Origin: Bradyrhizobium sp. Ash2021
GTDB lineage: Bacteria; Pseudomonadota; Alphaproteobacteria; Rhizobiales; Xanthobacteraceae
Length of the DNA stretch: 64,000 nucleotides
Direction of reading: 5' to 3'
NCBI RefSeq assembly: GCF_031202265.1
Contig: NZ_CP100604.1
Span: 2,586,501 to 2,650,500, forward strand
The notes beneath the pieces are model-generated. The model did no database searches and was not told the DNA's origin. It worked only from the letters and a program-made list of their open reading frames with translations. Shown here in pieces: positions 25,339-34,288 of this stretch (position 1 is its first letter; every line of letters begins with the position of its first letter). The translations under genes and the position numbers were made by a program.

Positions 25339-26322
25339 ATGCGATCCTTTCTTTTGCTTGGTTTTTCATGCGCGTTGCTGCTGACCGCCGGTCATGCCTG
25401 GGCTGAAGATCGTCCGCCGGAATGGGCCTATCCGGTCAATCCGCCCGGCTTCAAGCTGCCGCCTGATGACGGCAAGCCGCGGCAGGTGCCGGACAGTCCG
25501 GTCCAATACAGCGTGGCGCAGACCCGCGACCGGTTTTTCGCTCCCGACTGGCATCCGGCCGATCACCGCCCAATGCCGGCCGTCGTGGCAACGGGTCGAA
25601 AGCCCGATGTGTTCGCCTGCGGCTTTTGTCATCGGGCGGACGGCCCCGGCGGTCCCGAGAACGCCAGTCTCGCGGGCCTTTCGGCTGATTACATCGAGCA
25701 GCAGATGGCGGATTTCAAGAACGGCCTGCGCAAGACCTCCGTTCCGGAGCGCGGCCCGTCGCAGATCATGATCGCGCTTGCCAAGGCGGCAACCGACCAG
25801 GAGGTTAGCGCCGCGGCGGAATATTTCGCCGCGCTGAAACCGCGGGCGACGATCAGGGTGGTCGAGACCGACACGGTTCCGAAAACCTATGTCGCCGGCT
25901 GGTTTCTGGCCGACGCCAAAACCGGCGAGCGCGAACCGATCGGCAACCACATCATCGTAATCCCGGAGGACCTCGCGCAATTCGAAAGCCGCGACGCGCG
26001 CTCGCGCTTCATCGCCTATGTGCCGATCGGCAGCATCCAGAAGGGCAAGGAGCTTGTTGCAAAAGGCGTGGGCGGCGGCGGCACGCAATGTGCGGGCTGT
26101 CATGGCCCGGGCCTTGCTGGCGTCGGCGGCATCCCCGCCATTGCCGGCCGTTCGCCGAGTTACGCCGTCCGGCAACTCCATGATTTCAAGTCCGGCGCGC
26201 GCGCCGGCAGCGGCAGCGAGTTGATGAAGCCGGTCGTGGAAAAAATGACGCTGGAAGATATGGTCGCGCTCGCAGGCTACGCGGCTTCATTGCCGCCGGA
26301 CGGCGTGTCAGCGAGCAAATGA
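25339..26322 (+). CDS. Dihaem cytochrome c, exported
   Basis: This 327-residue protein has a signal peptide (RSFLLLGFSCALLLTAGHAWA) and two cytochrome c domains. Haem motifs are CGFCH at residues 94-98 and CAGCH at 251-255, each followed by the c4-like run GxxxxLxGLSxxYxxxQxxxF, here GLSADYIEQQMADF in the first and GRSPSYAVRQLHDF in the second. The two-domain layout resembles cytochrome c4, which carries electrons between respiratory complexes and terminal oxidases. It is longer than c4 because of a roughly 60-residue inter-domain segment. I chose the ATG at 25339 behind GGGGA rather than the upstream GTG at 25324. No oxidase gene is adjacent. Confidence 0.85.
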   Translation: MRSFLLLGFSCALLLTAGHAWAEDRPPEWAYPVNPPGFKLPPDDGKPRQVPDSPVQYSVAQTRDRFFAPDWHPADHRPMPAVVATGRKPDVFACGFCHRADGPGGPENASLAGLSADYIEQQMADFKNGLRKTSVPERGPSQIMIALAKAATDQEVSAAAEYFAALKPRATIRVVETDTVPKTYVAGWFLADAKTGEREPIGNHIIVIPEDLAQFESRDARSRFIAYVPIGSIQKGKELVAKGVGGGGTQCAGCHGPGLAGVGGIPAIAGRSPSYAVRQLHDFKSGARAGSGSELMKPVVEKMTLEDMVALAGYAASLPPDGVSASK

Positions 26323-26463
26323 TGCCGGCGCCTCACGGAGTAGCCCTCCGCCGGATGCGATGGGCCCGCCGTCAAATGTACGTCAATCGAATGTCATGAG
26401 CGGCCATTAGCTTCCGCGCCGTACTATCGGCTTTTGCAACAATTTGAAAATCAGGAGAAGGCC

Positions 26464-28665
26464 ATGCGTCATAAACGCATTTTCGGCACCGCGATTCTGT
26501 TGCTGCTCGGCGCAGGGCTGCAGGTGGGAGGATCGGCGAGGGCGCAGGCCGCGTGCGGGCTGCAATCCGCAGACAACCGCATCAAGCATGTCGTGCATAT
26601 CCAGTTCGACAACGTGCATCTGCGGCGCGACAATCCCAACGTGCCGTCGGACCTCGAGCAGATGCCCAACCTGCTCAATTTCATGCAGAATAACGGCGTC
26701 GTGAGCGGCAATCATCATACGCCGCTGATTTCGCACACCGCCACCGACATTCTTACCGTGCTGACCGGCGCCTATGGCGATCGCATGGGTGTGCCGGTCG
26801 CCAACAGCTATGGATTTTTCCGCAACGACGGTTCGGTCGGCTTTTCTAGTTCGTTTCTCTACTGGACCGCGCTCAGCGCCGACGGCAAGCCGCAACTGAT
26901 CAATGAAAACGGCAAGACTTTTCCGGCGCCGTGGGCGCCGTTTACCCGTGCCGGCTGCGACGTCGGCGCCTTCTCGATCGCCAATATGGAATTCGAGAGC
27001 CTGCCGGCCGACGTCCGTACCGTGTTCGGGACGGGCTCGCCCGAGGACGTGGCGGTTTCGGCGGCACTTGCGCTGCCGCGCACGCCCGCCAACGCGCCCG
27101 CGCGCCAGGCGCCGAACACCGACTATCTCGGCATTGCCGTGCATTGCGCGCAGGGTAGCCAGCTCTGCAACAACAGCCACGCCCGCGCCGATGCGCTGCC
27201 GGACGAGCCGCAGGGCTATGTCGGCTTCAAGGCGTTGTTCGGAAACGTGAATGTGGCTCCGGCGCTTTGCGCGGCAGCGCCCGCCGGTTGCGACGGCAGC
27301 GGCAACGTCAGGGATACCGACGGCGCGGTCATTGCCGACGCCTACGGCCGTCCCGGCTTTCCCAACATTTTCAGCCCGGTGGCCAAGCAGTCGCTTGGTT
27401 ATGCCGCGACCATGCTCGAAGCCGGCATACCGGTCGTCTACGTCTATTTGGCTGACGGGCACGATCGGAACCCGGTGCCGCTGGACCCCGCGACCAACCT
27501 GCCGGGTCCGTCGCGCGCCTTCGGCGCTGGTGAGGCGGAATATGTCGCGCAGCTGAAAGCCTATGACGTCGCCTTCGGCAAGTTCTTCGCACGCCTTGCC
27601 GCCGACGGCATCACCAAGGACAACACCCTGTTCGTCGTGACCGCGGACGAAAACGATCATTTCGCCGGCGGCGCGCCGAGCCCGGCCAATTGTGATGGCA
27701 TTCACGTGCCCTGCACCTATGCCCAGATCGGCGAGGTCACCACCTTCCTCGACCGGCTGCTTTTGACCCAGCGTGGCAATACGACGCCGTTCGACATTCA
27801 CTTCGACGACGCCCCGACCTTCTACATCCACGGCAATCCAGGGCCGACCGACGCGCTGACGCGGACCATGGAGCACGATGTCGATGCGCTGCAGGTGACC
27901 AACCCGATCACTGGCCGCGTCGAGAAGCTCAACGCCTTCCTGGCCGACCGCGCCGAAATGGGCCTCCTGCACATGATCACGTCGAACCCGGCGCGCTCGC
28001 CGAGCTTCACGATGTTCGGCAATCCGGACTACTTCAACACGACGTCGTCGGCATCGACCGGGCAGGGCAAGGACTGCTCGCAGGCACCCGCCTGCGTCAG
28101 CGAGAGCCCAGGCTTCGCCTGGAATCATGGCGACGTGCAGACGGAAATTACGCGCACCTGGATGGGCATGGTTGGACCCGGCGTCAATCGCTCCGGACGC
28201 GACGACCATGTGTTTTCGGATCACACCGACCTTCGCCCGACCATGGTCGCGCTGGCCGGCCTGAAGGACGACTACACGCATGACGGCCGGGTACTGATCG
28301 AGTTCCTCGAGGATCGCGCCCTGCCGCGCGCGCTGCGGCGGAGCGAGAACTTCCTCGAACTGGCGCAGGTGTACAAGCAACTCAACGCGCCGCTCGGCTC
28401 GGTCGGCCTTGACAGCCTCCACTTCGCCAACCGTTCGATCCTGAGCGACGATGCCGCATACGGAACGTTCCTCGGCAAGATGGACGACATCACGGCTCAA
28501 CGTGACGCGCTCGCCGCCGAGATCAAGCCGATATTGGATGCGGCCGCTTTCGACAATCAGCCCATCAACGAGCGCCAGGAACAACAGCTGGTGCACCGCG
28601 CCCGCGCGATCATCGATCGGGTTTCCGACCTCGCCCATGATGATCACGACCGGGAGCATCACTGA
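26464..28665 (+). CDS. Large secreted phosphoesterase-like protein (alkaline phosphatase superfamily)
   Basis: The 733-residue protein has a signal peptide (RHKRIFGTAILLLLGAGLQV, then ARAQA). It resembles the alkaline phosphatase superfamily: KHVVHIQFDNVHL near the start (first metal-ligand strand), SHTATDILTVLTGAYGDR (possible nucleophile Thr region), FVVTADENDHFAGG and FSDHTDLRPTMVALAGL (metal-ligand Asp/His). Ten or so cysteines suggest disulfides. The C-terminus is Asp/His-rich (DDHDREHH). The ATG at 26464 follows AGGAGAAGG. I cannot tell phosphomonoesterase, phosphodiesterase or phospholipase activity apart. A second phosphoesterase of a different subfamily lies 0.7 kb downstream, with a similar tail. 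Confidence 0.75.
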   Translation: MRHKRIFGTAILLLLGAGLQVGGSARAQAACGLQSADNRIKHVVHIQFDNVHLRRDNPNVPSDLEQMPNLLNFMQNNGVVSGNHHTPLISHTATDILTVLTGAYGDRMGVPVANSYGFFRNDGSVGFSSSFLYWTALSADGKPQLINENGKTFPAPWAPFTRAGCDVGAFSIANMEFESLPADVRTVFGTGSPEDVAVSAALALPRTPANAPARQAPNTDYLGIAVHCAQGSQLCNNSHARADALPDEPQGYVGFKALFGNVNVAPALCAAAPAGCDGSGNVRDTDGAVIADAYGRPGFPNIFSPVAKQSLGYAATMLEAGIPVVYVYLADGHDRNPVPLDPATNLPGPSRAFGAGEAEYVAQLKAYDVAFGKFFARLAADGITKDNTLFVVTADENDHFAGGAPSPANCDGIHVPCTYAQIGEVTTFLDRLLLTQRGNTTPFDIHFDDAPTFYIHGNPGPTDALTRTMEHDVDALQVTNPITGRVEKLNAFLADRAEMGLLHMITSNPARSPSFTMFGNPDYFNTTSSASTGQGKDCSQAPACVSESPGFAWNHGDVQTEITRTWMGMVGPGVNRSGRDDHVFSDHTDLRPTMVALAGLKDDYTHDGRVLIEFLEDRALPRALRRSENFLELAQVYKQLNAPLGSVGLDSLHFANRSILSDDAAYGTFLGKMDDITAQRDALAAEIKPILDAAAFDNQPINERQEQQLVHRARAIIDRVSDLAHDDHDREHH

Positions 28666-28697
28666 TCTTCATGTGGCATCCATCCGCCGACCAGCGC

Positions 28698-28724
28698 GAA
28701 CCCGCCGGCCTTGCCGGCGGGTTC
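28698..28724 (+). other. Perfect GC-rich hairpin between phosphoesterase and STN-like gene
   Basis: A 12-base perfect stem (GAACCCGCCGGC / GCCGGCGGGTTC) with a three-base loop ends immediately before a candidate ATG at 28725. There is no T run on the plus strand, so it is either a weak terminator for the upstream gene or a leader hairpin for the next. Confidence 0.55.
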
Positions 28725-29201
28725 ATGCGCGTTCATCGAAGCGGCAATTCCAGGCCGTCACGCTCACTTACGCCACCACGCCGGCGTGGTGCTTTGCCGA
28801 TGATCCTGGTTGCGCTTCTCGCCGGCAGCGCCAACCAGGCGTTTGGCGAAGTGCTGGTCGAAGGGCAACCGGAAGCGGTTCATATCGACGCGCGCGATGT
28901 GCCGCTTCGGGAGGTGCTCGACGCGCTGCGCGCGAAATTCCACTTTCAATATCGCAGCAACGACGCGCTCGACACCCGCATGACCGGCACCTTTAATGGC
29001 CCCCTGCCGCGTGTTACTGCACGTATCCTTGACGGGTACGATTTTGCCGCAAACATCGCGGCGCAAAATATCGATGTCCTGATCCTGCGGCAGCACGGGC
29101 CCAACGCCATCGCGCCCGCTGTCGCAATAGCCAAAAAATCGCCGGCACCTGTCATGACCGCGGCGCAAGCCAACCGCTACGAACGCGGACTGGCCCGGTA
29201 G
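28725..29201 (+). CDS. Small secreted protein with STN-like domain
   Basis: The roughly 158-residue protein has an Arg-rich n-region and a hydrophobic stretch (ALPMILVALLAGSANQAFG), then a segment resembling the STN domain found at the start of secretins and TonB-dependent receptors: AVHIDARDVPLREVLDALRAKFHFQYRSN, in pieces, then GTFNGPLPRVTARILDGYDF and VLILR. In those proteins STN contacts periplasmic partners; here nothing follows it, so it is a stand-alone STN-like protein. Start is uncertain: ATGs at 28671, 28725 and 28800 are all in frame. I prefer 28725 for its charged n-region. It lies between two secreted phosphoesterases on the same strand. Confidence 0.6.
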   Translation: MRVHRSGNSRPSRSLTPPRRRGALPMILVALLAGSANQAFGEVLVEGQPEAVHIDARDVPLREVLDALRAKFHFQYRSNDALDTRMTGTFNGPLPRVTARILDGYDFAANIAAQNIDVLILRQHGPNAIAPAVAIAKKSPAPVMTAAQANRYERGLAR

Positions 29202-29398
29202 AGGGTTCGCGTTTTGCATTCCACATATTGGGCATTTCCTGTGCGAATCCTCGGGATCGCGACCTATTCAACAAGGCGTCACAAATGTTTCTTCTGGCTG
29301 TGATCGAGCTCTGAAAAGTTCCGCCCCGGCGACCGCTTGGTTGCCGCTCGCAATCATCAATATCCCCCATTCAACTCATTCTTCAGGAGGCGATCCCG

Positions 29399-31249
29399 AT
29401 GCGTTTGCCAACAACCTTAGGCTTGGTTTCCGCTCTGGCGCTGATGTGCGCCGGCGCAAGCGCCGACGATCGGCACGGCCGTGATTCCGACGATTTCCAT
29501 CGTGTTCCCACCGCGACACCGATCAAGCACGTCGTCGTCATCTTCCAGGAGAACGTCTCGTTCGACCATTATTTCGGGACCTATCCCAACGCCCTCAATC
29601 TGTCGGGCGAGACGCCGTTCAAGCCGACGCCGCGCTCGCCAAAGGTCAACAATCTCGTCAACCCGCTCGACGTGAACCACGATTTCAAGCTGTTGACCGG
29701 CGTCGACCTTCTCACCAACAACCCCAACAGCGTTGCCACCAATCCGGTTAATCCCGTTCCCCCGTTGACCGGCGGCGTGGCCAACAAGAACGGCAGCAAC
29801 GCATCGAATCCATTCCGGCTGTCGCCCGCGCAGGCGCTGACCTCGGATCAGGGCCACAACGAAGGCCCCGAGGAGAGCGCGTACGACAATGGCCACATGG
29901 ACGGCTTCCCGGTCTTCGTCGGAACCGGAGGCACGCCGACCGGCACCGGCAAGGCGCTGGTGATGGGGTACTACGACGGCAACACCGTCACCGCGATGTG
30001 GAACTACGCCCAGCATTTCGCCTTGAACGACAATAACTACACCACGCAGTTCGGTCCCTCGACGCCCGGCGCGATCAACCTGATCTCGGGCCAGACCAAC
30101 GGTTTCGCGGCCACCAAGAACGTGTTCGATCCCGCCGATCCCACCGGCAAGACGCTGCTGCACGGCACCCATGAGGCGTTCGGCGACGCGGCCAAAACCC
30201 CCGACAACGTCACCGAGATCGGCGACGGCGATCCGCTGCAGGACGTCTGCTCGAATCCGGCGATCGACCAGGTCACCATGGCCGGCAAGAACATCGGCGA
30301 TCTCCTCAATGCCAAGGGCATCACCTGGGGTTCGTTCATGGGCGGTTTCGATCTCACGGTCGTCAACGCCGACGGCACCACCGGCTGCTCACGGCATACC
30401 AACCCGACCGCGCCCGGCACGCCCGCGTTCACGTCGGTCGATTACATTCCGCACCACGCCTGGTTCCAGTACTACGCGTCGACCCGCAATCCGACCCATG
30501 CCCGCCCGAGTTCGGTCGAGGCCATCGGCCACAGCCTGATCCCGCACACCAACACGCCGGATCCCGCCAACCACAACTATGACATCAACGACTTCTTCAC
30601 CGCGCTGAACGCGCACAAGCTGCCGGCCGTGAGTTTCCTCAAGGCGGCGGCGTTCGAAGACGGGCATGCCGGATATTCGGACCCGATCGACGAGCAGCAT
30701 TTCCTGGTGCGGGTCATCAACGCCCTGCAGCAGAGCCCGGAATGGTCGGAAACCGCCGTCGTCATCCTCTATGACGACAGCGACGGCTGGTATGACCATC
30801 AAATGCCGCCGATCGCCAATCCGTCGTTCAACCCGGCGGTGGATACGCTCAATGGGCCCGGCGTCTGCCAGACCAGCAACGGTTTTCAACAGGACGAGCC
30901 CGCCTCGACTACGCCGCTCTTGGGCAACTCCGGCAAGCCGGCATGGGGGCGTTGCGGTTACGGAACGCGGATGCCGCTATTGGTGGTGTCGCCCTTTGCG
31001 AAACGCAATCATGTCGATCACACCCTGACCGACCAGACCTCGGTGCTGCGGTTCATCGAGGACAACTGGCTGTCCAGCGAACGCATTCAGCACGGTGGCT
31101 CATTCGATGCCATCGCCGGACCGCTCAACAACATGTTCGACTTCGACGATCGCGACGAAGGCGGCCCGCGCAAGCTGCTGCTCGACGAAAAGACCGGTGT
31201 CGTGGTCTCGGCCTCCGGAGGCGACGACCACGATCATCATCAGCATTAA
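29399..31249 (+). CDS. Secreted phosphoesterase, phospholipase C / acid phosphatase family (PF04185 type)
   Basis: The 616-residue protein has a signal peptide (PTTLGLVSALALMCAGASA) and the hallmark opening of bacterial phospholipase C/AcpA phosphoesterases: KHVVVIFQENVSFDHYFGTYP at residues 42-62 (shown here in parts: the key residues are Glu, Asn, Ser, Phe, Asp, His). It continues with AYDNGHMDGF, FGPSTPGAINLISGQT, VVILYDDSDGWYDHQMPP and GTRMPLLVVSPFAK. These enzymes cleave phosphocholine lipids or phosphomonoesters outside the cell. The tail is Asp/His-rich (GGDDHDHHQH). A GGAGG site precedes the ATG. Likely role: phosphate scavenging; no Pho box was identified upstream. Confidence 0.88.
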   Translation: MRLPTTLGLVSALALMCAGASADDRHGRDSDDFHRVPTATPIKHVVVIFQENVSFDHYFGTYPNALNLSGETPFKPTPRSPKVNNLVNPLDVNHDFKLLTGVDLLTNNPNSVATNPVNPVPPLTGGVANKNGSNASNPFRLSPAQALTSDQGHNEGPEESAYDNGHMDGFPVFVGTGGTPTGTGKALVMGYYDGNTVTAMWNYAQHFALNDNNYTTQFGPSTPGAINLISGQTNGFAATKNVFDPADPTGKTLLHGTHEAFGDAAKTPDNVTEIGDGDPLQDVCSNPAIDQVTMAGKNIGDLLNAKGITWGSFMGGFDLTVVNADGTTGCSRHTNPTAPGTPAFTSVDYIPHHAWFQYYASTRNPTHARPSSVEAIGHSLIPHTNTPDPANHNYDINDFFTALNAHKLPAVSFLKAAAFEDGHAGYSDPIDEQHFLVRVINALQQSPEWSETAVVILYDDSDGWYDHQMPPIANPSFNPAVDTLNGPGVCQTSNGFQQDEPASTTPLLGNSGKPAWGRCGYGTRMPLLVVSPFAKRNHVDHTLTDQTSVLRFIEDNWLSSERIQHGGSFDAIAGPLNNMFDFDDRDEGGPRKLLLDEKTGVVVSASGGDDHDHHQH

Positions 31250-31407
31250 AACCTTGGTCGGTTGACGCGGCGGCTTCGCGTCAACCGACGTCCACTCCGG
31301 ATCTGACTTTCCCTCGAAAGCGTTCCCGGAGAGCAGGCGGACGGCTAGCGTGCTGTTTCCGGTGAGGGGGATTTCTCCTCGCCGGAAACATGCAGGTGGT
31401 TTGTCGT

Positions 31408-32319
31408 CTACTGCTCGCGAATGCCGATCCGTTTTGCCAGCCCGCGCATCTCCGCCATCGTGCATTTCTCCAGGGTTTCGCGGGCGACGGAATTGGCCTC
31501 GTTGCGGCTCTTGGCGAGATACCGCGTCATCGCTTGTCCCCGGATCGGCACCGCGCCGAGCCGGCGGGCCTGGGCATCGCCGAAAATCGAGGAGTAGGGC
31601 AGAAGTCCATAGATCCTGCCGCCGAGCAGCAATTGCCTCAGGGTTTCCGGGCTTTCCAGTTCGAGCCGAATGTCGAGTTTTGTGCCTTCCCTGACCGCGG
31701 CGTTCTCGATCAGCTGGCGCGGCCGGTTATGCTTGTTGATCATCACCAGCGGGAGACCGCCGAGACTGTCGACGTCGAGGCTCCGTTTCTTCAGCCGGGG
31801 GTCATCGGGGCGGCCGACGAGATAGAGCGATTCGGTGAACAGGCGCGTGTATTCGAGCAGCGGGTCGGGCGGCGGATCGGTCACGATCGCAAGGCTAAGT
31901 TCGCCGCGCCGGAGCTGACCGAGCACGTTCGATGTCCAGCCTTCGAGCAGGCTGAGGGTTACTTTCGGGTAGGATTTGAGAAACGTCAGCGCGAGTTTGC
32001 TGAACAGCAGCCGCCCGATCGAGGGCGGCGCCGCCAGCGACGCCGGGCCGCTCGGCACATGCGCCTCGATCTGCAGGCTCTCCTTCAGTCGGTCGACTTC
32101 GCCCAGAATGTGCTGCGAGCGTTCCAATAGCCGCTGGCCCGCCGCGGTCAGCCGTACGCCGCGCCGGACGCGATCGAACAGGAGAAAGCCCAGTTCGCGC
32201 TCGAGATGCTGGATCTGCCGCGTCAGCGCCGACTGCGCGACGCGAAGATCGTCGCTGGCTTTGCGAAAATTCTCCCGCCGCGCGGCCTGAATGAAATAGC
32301 GGAACTGGCGCAGGTCCAT
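31408..32319 (-). CDS. LysR-family transcriptional regulator
   Basis: This 303-residue protein has the LysR N-terminal helix-turn-helix (MDLRQFRYFIQAAR, then ALTRQIQHLERELGFLLFDR) and a C-terminal effector-binding domain of normal length. The N-terminal part is close to regulators of aromatic degradation such as those with LRQFRYF starts. It is divergent from an MFS transporter and a flavin monooxygenase, the usual arrangement for a LysR activator and its target operon. An inverted repeat in the 145-base intergenic region (TTGCGAT at 32335, ATCGCAA at 32365) is a candidate binding site. The co-inducer is probably an aromatic acid, by context only. Confidence 0.9.
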   Translation of the reverse strand: MDLRQFRYFIQAARRENFRKASDDLRVAQSALTRQIQHLERELGFLLFDRVRRGVRLTAAGQRLLERSQHILGEVDRLKESLQIEAHVPSGPASLAAPPSIGRLLFSKLALTFLKSYPKVTLSLLEGWTSNVLGQLRRGELSLAIVTDPPPDPLLEYTRLFTESLYLVGRPDDPRLKKRSLDVDSLGGLPLVMINKHNRPRQLIENAAVREGTKLDIRLELESPETLRQLLLGGRIYGLLPYSSIFGDAQARRLGAVPIRGQAMTRYLAKSRNEANSVARETLEKCTMAEMRGLAKRIGIREQ

Positions 32320-32334
32320 TTTAATGATGCCGAT

Positions 32335-32371
32335 TTGCGATCAATCTGATGACAATTCAACATTATCGCAA
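32335..32371. promoter_or_regulatory. Candidate LysR-type binding site
   Basis: Inverted repeat TTGCGAT (32335-32341) and ATCGCAA (32365-32371) with a 23-base spacer, located 16-52 bases upstream of the LysR start codon and about 95 bases before the MFS gene. Confidence 0.4.
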
Positions 32372-32464
32372 TCCAGAGCCGGGTGCTAATTCTATTCCCC
32401 GATGGTCCCGGCACCTCCAAACCGCCGCACATGACGGCGGGCAGTCGGGCGTCCGGGGAGAGCA

Positions 32465-34288
32465 ATGGCCGAAATTTCGCTCGACGCTCAAGGCGCCGTT
32501 CAGGGCAGTATTTCGGGCGGAGTCCGGCAGGCGGCTCAGGATCGCGCCAAAGCCGATGCGCAGGACTGGATCAGCGGAATCGAGCAATCCAACCTCACGC
32601 CGCGCTATTATTTGACCATCGCCCTCCTCGTCCTGCAGGAGATGTTCGAGTTCTACGATTTCTTCCTGGTCGGTTACCTGGTTTCTGTGCTGGCGCCGGG
32701 CTGGCATCTCACTTACGGCCAGAGCGCGGTGATGCTGCTGTCGTCCGGGGTCGGCGCCATCGCAGGCTCGCTGGCCGGCGGTCTGCTCGCCGACAGGGTC
32801 GGGCGCAAGAAGATGATCTGGGGCGGCGGCCTGATCTTTTCACTGGGCGCCGCCGGATGTGCGCTGATCCCGGACGGCGCCTGGATACTGTTTTCGATCC
32901 TGCGTTTCGTCGTGGGCTTCGGATCGATCGCGGCGGTGACCGCGCAGAATCCGCTGGTCGTCGAAATGACGCCGACCCGGTACCGCACCTTCGTTTCCAG
33001 CATGATGGTGGCGCCGGTCGCGCTCGGCACCATGTTCGCGGCGATGATTTCGGCGAGCCTGCTGCCGGTGATCGGCTGGCGCGGCGTCGCGGCCACCGGG
33101 GCGATGCCGATCGTAACCTCGCTGTTGTTTGCGCTGATTGCGCCGGAGTCGGTGCGCTGGCTGCTGTCGCGCGGCCGCAATGCCGACGCGCGGCGCGAGG
33201 CTGCAAAGCTGCTCGGCGTTGCCGAAGCCAGCATCACGCTGCCGAACGCGGTTGCGCCGATCCGGAAGCCGGGGTCGTTGTCGGAGCTGTTCCAGGACCA
33301 GCAGCGGTTCTGGTGGGTCGTCGTGATCTGGACCGGGATTTCGACCGGCACCTATGGCGTGATTCTGTGGGGACCCACCATCCTGTCCCAGCTCCTGAAG
33401 ATCACCGCGCACGAGGCCGCGCATTATTTCGTCTATGCCAGCGTCGCCTCGATTATCGGCCGCGTGCTATTTTCGGTGCTGCCGCTCTATATCGGGCGCC
33501 GCCGCGCCGCATTGGTCGGAACGTTCCTCTCCGTCCTGGTCATGCTGGCGATTTTCGCCTTCTATCGCGAGTTCATCGCGGGCTGGTCGGTATTCGCGCT
33601 GCTGGTGATTTTCGGCGCGGCCTTCTACAGCGGCTCGTTCTCCAACATGTCGCCGTATGTGGTCGAAGTGTTTCCGGTCTCGCTCGGCGCCCGGGCGTTT
33701 GGACTGGCGCAGGCCGCCAACGGGGTCGGCAAGATTCTCGGACCGGTTTGCCTGGCGCTGATCGCCGGAAGCAACGACGTGGTCTCGCCGAAAGCAACCG
33801 CGGACGCGATCGCGCCGGCGTTCCTGTTCCTGGCGGCGTGCGAATTCGCGGCGCTGATCGCGATCTTCGCCTATCGCCGGGAGCCCCATGGCAAGCCGAT
33901 GGAGATCGGACAATTCACGGACGCAAATGCCAACAGGAGAAGAGATGCTCGACATCCCCGTTCTGATTTCCGGCGGCGGTCCGGTCGGCCTCACCGCCTC
34001 GCTGCTGCTCTCCCGGCACGGCGTACGCTCGCTTTTGGTCGAACGCCACCCGAGCACGGCGCTGACGCCGAAGGCGCGCGGCATCAATGCCCGCACCATG
34101 GAAGTGTTCCGGCAATGCGGCATCGACACCGCGGTCAGGGACGCAGGATTGCAGGAAGGGCGGTTGGGGTTGATCGTCTGGACCGAAACCCTTGCCGGCA
34201 AGGAGATCGAGCGCCGCGTGCCCGGTCGCGCCACCGAAAAGAACATGGCGGCGACGCCGGTCAAAAACTGTCTGTGTGCCCAGGATGA
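32465..34288 (+). CDS. MFS transporter (aromatic acid/sugar-type), stop codon displaced
   Basis: The first about 490 residues are a normal 12-segment major facilitator. The N-terminal region has NLTPRYYLTIALLVLQEMFEFYDFFLVGYL in parts; the loop 2-3 signature is GLLADRVGRKKMIWGGG, and the second half has NMSPYVVEVFPVSLGARAFGLAQAANGVGK, again in parts. Sugar/aromatic acid:proton symporters share these. The frame does not stop where family members would (about 33945, after GKPMEIGQFTDANA). It runs on for about 115 codons through the start of the next gene, in an Arg-rich out-of-frame reading. Either the original stop was lost or a late indel moved the frame. The ATG at 32465 follows GGGGAG. Confidence 0.8.
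   Translation: MAEISLDAQGAVQGSISGGVRQAAQDRAKADAQDWISGIEQSNLTPRYYLTIALLVLQEMFEFYDFFLVGYLVSVLAPGWHLTYGQSAVMLLSSGVGAIAGSLAGGLLADRVGRKKMIWGGGLIFSLGAAGCALIPDGAWILFSILRFVVGFGSIAAVTAQNPLVVEMTPTRYRTFVSSMMVAPVALGTMFAAMISASLLPVIGWRGVAATGAMPIVTSLLFALIAPESVRWLLSRGRNADARREAAKLLGVAEASITLPNAVAPIRKPGSLSELFQDQQRFWWVVVIWTGISTGTYGVILWGPTILSQLLKITAHEAAHYFVYASVASIIGRVLFSVLPLYIGRRRAALVGTFLSVLVMLAIFAFYREFIAGWSVFALLVIFGAAFYSGSFSNMSPYVVEVFPVSLGARAFGLAQAANGVGKILGPVCLALIAGSNDVVSPKATADAIAPAFLFLAACEFAALIAIFAYRREPHGKPMEIGQFTDANANRRRDARHPRSDFRRRSGRPHRLAAALPARRTLAFGRTPPEHGADAEGARHQCPHHGSVPAMRHRHRGQGRRIAGRAVGVDRLDRNPCRQGDRAPRARSRHRKEHGGDAGQKLSVCPG

Noticed and set aside
26407..28662. A 751-codon open frame on the minus strand opposite the first phosphoesterase
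   Set aside because: It is the antisense of a well-supported plus-strand gene with signal peptide and ribosome site; its composition is Arg/Val/Gly-rich shadow.
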